Shown piece after piece: positions 6,257-8,757 of a DNA stretch of 8,757 nt. Every line of letters begins with the position of its first letter. Within the stretch, counting starts at the first letter, position 1. The notes below the pieces were generated by a model. The model was not told where the DNA came from and did no database searches. It saw nothing but the letters and a program-made list of their open reading frames with translations. Position numbers and translations under genes: made by a program. Source of the stretch: Bacteroidota bacterium (GTDB taxonomy: Bacteria; Bacteroidota; Ignavibacteria; Ignavibacteriales; Ignavibacteriaceae); NCBI GenBank assembly GCA_021790055.1, contig JAJYIL010000100.1, positions 1 to 8,757 of the forward strand. The letters are read 5' to 3'.

Positions 6257-8003
6257 GGTCCTCTTTATTTTTCTTCTCGCCGTATCGTCCTGCGGTTATG
6301 CACAAACAATTAGCTCAATCAAAGTTGAAGGCGAAAGCAAATTTAGTAAAGATAACATTGTCAATTGGTGCGGTATAAAAACCGGTGATAAAATTTTTCC
6401 CGCTTTAATTGATTCGGTTAAATCAAACCTTGCCCTTCAGCTCGGGAATCGCGGTTACCTGCATGGTTCATTTCAGAATACAAGGCTGGATGAAATAGAT
6501 TCGTTGCGCTATCAATTGAATATTGATCTAAATGAAGGCGAACCTACTTATATAAAAAGAGTATTTGTTCTTGGACTTGACTCGGCATCGAATCTTAAAC
6601 TACTGCCTTCCTTCGGTTTTATGGAAGGGCGTATTTTCAATAAATTTACGATGGAAGAAAACATAAGTGATGCGCTTACTTATTTCGAAGACAATGGGTA
6701 TCCTTTTGCCAAGATAATAGTCAGCTCAATTTATTTTTATAACGATTCTACCTCCGGAGAGCACCTTGCGGATATAAATTTGAAAGTGGAAAAAGGAATA
6801 TTGTGCAAGATTGACAGAATTGAAATTGAAGGGAATACATCAACTAAAGATTATGTGATCCTAAGGGAATTGCGATTGAAGATAGGTCAGGAATATTCCC
6901 AAAAAGTAATCGACGATCTGCCTGCAAAGCTTAACAGGCTTGGCTTTTTTGAACCGGTCAGCATGCCGGAGTTCTTTCTAAATTCAAAAAGCCAGGGAGT
7001 TCTTAGAATTAAAGTGAAAGAAAAGCAAACCAACAACTTCGACGGGATAATCGGATATATTCCGCCGTCGGCGCCCGGTACAAACGGTTATCTTACCGGT
7101 CTGGTGAATGTAAGTCTTCAAAACTTATTCGGCACAGGGAGAGCCGCTGAAATCAAATGGCAACAATATGATATTTACTCGCAGGACCTTGAGATAAAAT
7201 ATCTTGAGCCCTGGCTGTTCGGTTACCCATTTAATTTTACTGCAAGCCTTTTCCAGAGAAAGCAGGACAGCACTTATGTGCAAAGAAGAATAGAAGGCTC
7301 CCTGGAATACCTGGCAACTGAAAGCATCTCCGCTTCAGTCTTCCTTTCAACTGAAGCTGTTATTCCGACCGACAACGGCTCATCGTTTTTCACGGTTTTT
7401 AATTCAACCTCGATTACATCGGGCGTAAATATTACTATCGATACAAGAGATGATCCCTACTCGCCCACCCGCGGAATATTATTCGAGAACTCATACTCTT
7501 TCAGCCGGAAAAAAATATACGGACCGCAGCAGTTTATTACGCCGGATGTCTCTACAAATATTAACCTGCAGCGGCTAACCCTCGACCTGGACATGTATTA
7601 TGAATTGTTCAACAGACAGGTTATTGCTCTCGGGCTTCATGGAAGGGAGCTGCGCGGTTCTTTTTTTGAAGTCAGCGATTTGTTTAGGCTTGGCGGAGCC
7701 AACACTTTACGGGGCTACACGGAAGACCAATTCCTGGGTAATAGAGTCACCTGGACAAACCTTGAGTACCGGCTTCTACTTACACAAAGAACTTTCGGCT
7801 TTGCCTTTTTGGATACCGGATATTATTTAAGGAATGCAGAGCCGCAATATAAAATTCTAAAGAGTGAAGGATTTAAGATTGGCTATGGCGTAGGCTTTAA
7901 TGTAGAAACAAATCTCGGCGAGTTGAGGGTTAGCTTTGCCTTAGCCAAAGGAGATTCATTCTCACAGGGGAAGATACATTTCGGTATAGTCAATCAGTTC
8001 TGA
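6240..8003 (+). CDS. BamA/TamA (Omp85) family outer membrane protein with three POTRA domains
   Basis: A 587-residue outer-membrane beta-barrel protein. A signal peptide covers about residues 1-22 (cleavage likely after YAQ or CGYA). Three POTRA domains follow: about 24-99 (start SIKVEGESKF), 103-185 (IKRVFVLG) and 190-262 (IDRIEIEGNT, ending LRIKVKEK). The C-terminal half (about 265-587) is the Omp85 barrel: 'LVNVSLQNLFGTGR', 'DTRDDPYSPTRG' (401-412), the loop-6 signature 'FRLGGANTLRGY' with L490-R491-G492-Y493, and a final Phe as in outer-membrane barrels. It is shorter than classical five-POTRA BamA (~800) and close to TamA in size and POTRA number, so it may be a second or specialised Omp85. 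The start is firm: TAAATG places an in-frame stop just before the ATG, and no other Met occurs until residue 128. It overlaps the kinase gene by 17 nt. Confidence 0.92.
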   Translation: MSLQVKVLFIFLLAVSSCGYAQTISSIKVEGESKFSKDNIVNWCGIKTGDKIFPALIDSVKSNLALQLGNRGYLHGSFQNTRLDEIDSLRYQLNIDLNEGEPTYIKRVFVLGLDSASNLKLLPSFGFMEGRIFNKFTMEENISDALTYFEDNGYPFAKIIVSSIYFYNDSTSGEHLADINLKVEKGILCKIDRIEIEGNTSTKDYVILRELRLKIGQEYSQKVIDDLPAKLNRLGFFEPVSMPEFFLNSKSQGVLRIKVKEKQTNNFDGIIGYIPPSAPGTNGYLTGLVNVSLQNLFGTGRAAEIKWQQYDIYSQDLEIKYLEPWLFGYPFNFTASLFQRKQDSTYVQRRIEGSLEYLATESISASVFLSTEAVIPTDNGSSFFTVFNSTSITSGVNITIDTRDDPYSPTRGILFENSYSFSRKKIYGPQQFITPDVSTNINLQRLTLDLDMYYELFNRQVIALGLHGRELRGSFFEVSDLFRLGGANTLRGYTEDQFLGNRVTWTNLEYRLLLTQRTFGFAFLDTGYYLRNAEPQYKILKSEGFKIGYGVGFNVETNLGELRVSFALAKGDSFSQGKIHFGIVNQF

Positions 8004-8006
8004 AAT

Positions 8007-8030
8007 AATATACATACAATTTAGTATATT
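8007..8030. repeat. AT-rich inverted repeat after the Omp85 gene
   Basis: AATATAC (8007-8013) and GTATATT (8024-8030) are perfect complements around a 10-nt loop. The stem is nearly all A/T and lacks a following T-tract, so it is a poor terminator. The right arm overlaps a candidate -35 box, so an operator-like role is possible. It may equally be chance in low-complexity DNA. Confidence 0.25.
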
Positions 8031-8058
8031 TAGACCGGATTATTTCAATTATTATAAT
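8029..8058 (+). promoter_or_regulatory. Promoter candidate upstream of the UbiA-family gene
   Basis: TTTAGA (8029-8034) and a perfect TATAAT (8053-8058) are separated by 18 nt, resembling a sigma-70 promoter. The predicted start of transcription is about 10 nt before the ATG at 8075, giving a very short leader, consistent with the absence of a Shine-Dalgarno. The spacer is AT-rich and the organism may not use this consensus, so support is modest. Confidence 0.35.
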
Positions 8059-8074
8059 GTAAGATTATTTGCAG

Positions 8075-8757
8075 ATGACCGGCATTTCTACCGTATATAA
8101 AATAATTCGACCGGCAAATCTTTTAATAACATTTTTTTCTATCGTCGTTGGCGCAGTAATTTGTAAGACAGGCTCTGTTCCAATACTTATAATTTTTTAT
8201 GCGGCTGTCTCAGGCGCTTTAGCGGCGGCTGGTGGCAATGTTATAAACGATATTTTTGACGTCGAAATAGATAGGATAAATCGCCCGGGGCGTCCGCTTC
8301 CCAGCGGAGGTATATCATTAAGGAAAGCTTTCCTCTTATACATTATATTGATTATTCTTTCCGCGGCATCGGCGTCCCGTGTAAGCTTTGAAGCCTTGCT
8401 AATCGATATCTCGGCACTTATGCTGCTCTTTCTATATTCATATAAATTTAAAAAGATAATCTTATTAGGCAACTTTACGGTAGCTATTCTAACCGGGTTT
8501 GCTTTTATATACGGTGGTATAGCAGTAAATAATTATAAAGATGCTGTTATCCCGGCAGCATTTGCTTTCCTAATAAATTTTATCCGCGAAATTGTAAAAG
8601 ATATGGAAGACGTGGATGGCGATCTTAAGAACGGTATATCTTCCTTTCCGCATCGTTACGGTTTCCTAAAGACAAAAATAATGATTACTACTTTATCTTT
8701 ACTGCTTATTGCAGCTACTTTTTATCCCTTCATATTAAGGATTTACAGTGTTGAATA
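8075..8757 (+). CDS. UbiA-family prenyltransferase, geranylgeranylglycerol-phosphate geranylgeranyltransferase-like (3' end outside window)
   Basis: The frame runs open from ATG 8075 to the right edge, giving 227 residues of a polytopic membrane protein whose C-terminus is missing (family length about 280-300). The protein starts MTGISTVYKIIRPANLLITF, the usual N-terminal helix with RP. The first Asp-rich motif is at N58-D59-x2-D62-x3-D66-x2-N69, followed by RPGRPLPSG (70-78). The second is REIVKDMEDVDGD (171-183), with the D/E cluster that holds Mg-diphosphate, then 'NGISSFPHRYG'. The REIVKD-type second motif is typical of bacterial proteins annotated as (S)-2,3-di-O-geranylgeranylglyceryl phosphate synthase or related UbiA enzymes. 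The reaction would transfer a prenyl group from prenyl diphosphate to a polar acceptor in the membrane; the acceptor is uncertain. An in-frame TAA at 8060-8062 lies upstream and the only other start is TTG 8069, so ATG 8075 is preferred. It is probably a separate unit from Omp85, 71 nt away. Confidence 0.88.
   Translation, partial: MTGISTVYKIIRPANLLITFFSIVVGAVICKTGSVPILIIFYAAVSGALAAAGGNVINDIFDVEIDRINRPGRPLPSGGISLRKAFLLYIILIILSAASASRVSFEALLIDISALMLLFLYSYKFKKIILLGNFTVAILTGFAFIYGGIAVNNYKDAVIPAAFAFLINFIREIVKDMEDVDGDLKNGISSFPHRYGFLKTKIMITTLSLLLIAATFYPFILRIYSVE

Noticed and set aside
6291..6296. Lipobox (VSSC) in the Omp85 signal peptide, implying a lipoprotein
   Set aside because: Omp85 barrels are normally not lipidated, and a type I cleavage site just after (near YAQ) explains the signal peptide as well.
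7600..7830. Alternative-frame plus-strand open frame in the Omp85 barrel region
   Set aside because: The main frame holds the conserved LRGY loop here, and the alternative translation shows no family features.
8197..8472. Minus-strand open frame of 91 codons
   Set aside because: It is antisense to the UbiA-family gene, which has both Asp-rich motifs in the plus frame over the same region.

Overview
The window is a compact stretch of chromosome with all recognisable genes on the + strand and no sign of mobile DNA. The base composition is AT-rich. The families present are a DUF3108 protein, a CPBP protease next to a zinc-ribbon/DUF2007 protein and CdsA, a secreted GWxTD-domain protein, a short Omp85 protein and a GGGP-type UbiA prenyltransferase. 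Together they suggest a Gram-negative bacterium of the Bacteroidota/Ignavibacteriota (FCB) group, most likely an Ignavibacteria-like lineage. This placement is inferred from family content and has not been tested by alignment.

Layout. Block 1 (1-2581) holds the C-terminal part of a DUF3108 protein cut by the left edge, a CPBP intramembrane protease, a small zinc-ribbon plus DUF2007 protein, and phosphatidate cytidylyltransferase CdsA. The last three are tightly packed: an 8-nt gap whose Shine-Dalgarno overlaps a stop codon, then a TAATG overlap. A 110-nt gap (2582-2691) carries a weak promoter candidate and a 15-bp palindrome. Block 2 (2692-8003) is a translationally coupled run: RimO, a secreted GWxTD protein (ATGA overlap), a PfkB-type phosphosugar kinase (2-nt gap) and a three-POTRA Omp85 outer-membrane protein (17-nt overlap). 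A 71-nt AT-rich gap (8004-8074) with an inverted repeat and a TATAAT box precedes Block 3, a UbiA-family prenyltransferase cut by the right edge at 8757.

Functional reading. Block 1 joins phospholipid head-group activation (CdsA) to a membrane protease and a probable small regulatory protein. Block 2 mixes a ribosomal-protein modification enzyme with envelope proteins (GWxTD and Omp85) and a sugar kinase of unknown substrate. Block 3 probably makes an isoprenoid or ether-lipid-type product. The common theme is envelope and lipid biogenesis. No phage, CRISPR, toxin-antitoxin, IS, tRNA or rRNA signal was seen. The least understood parts are the GWxTD protein with its Omp85 neighbour, and the CPBP/zinc-ribbon-DUF2007/CdsA trio.
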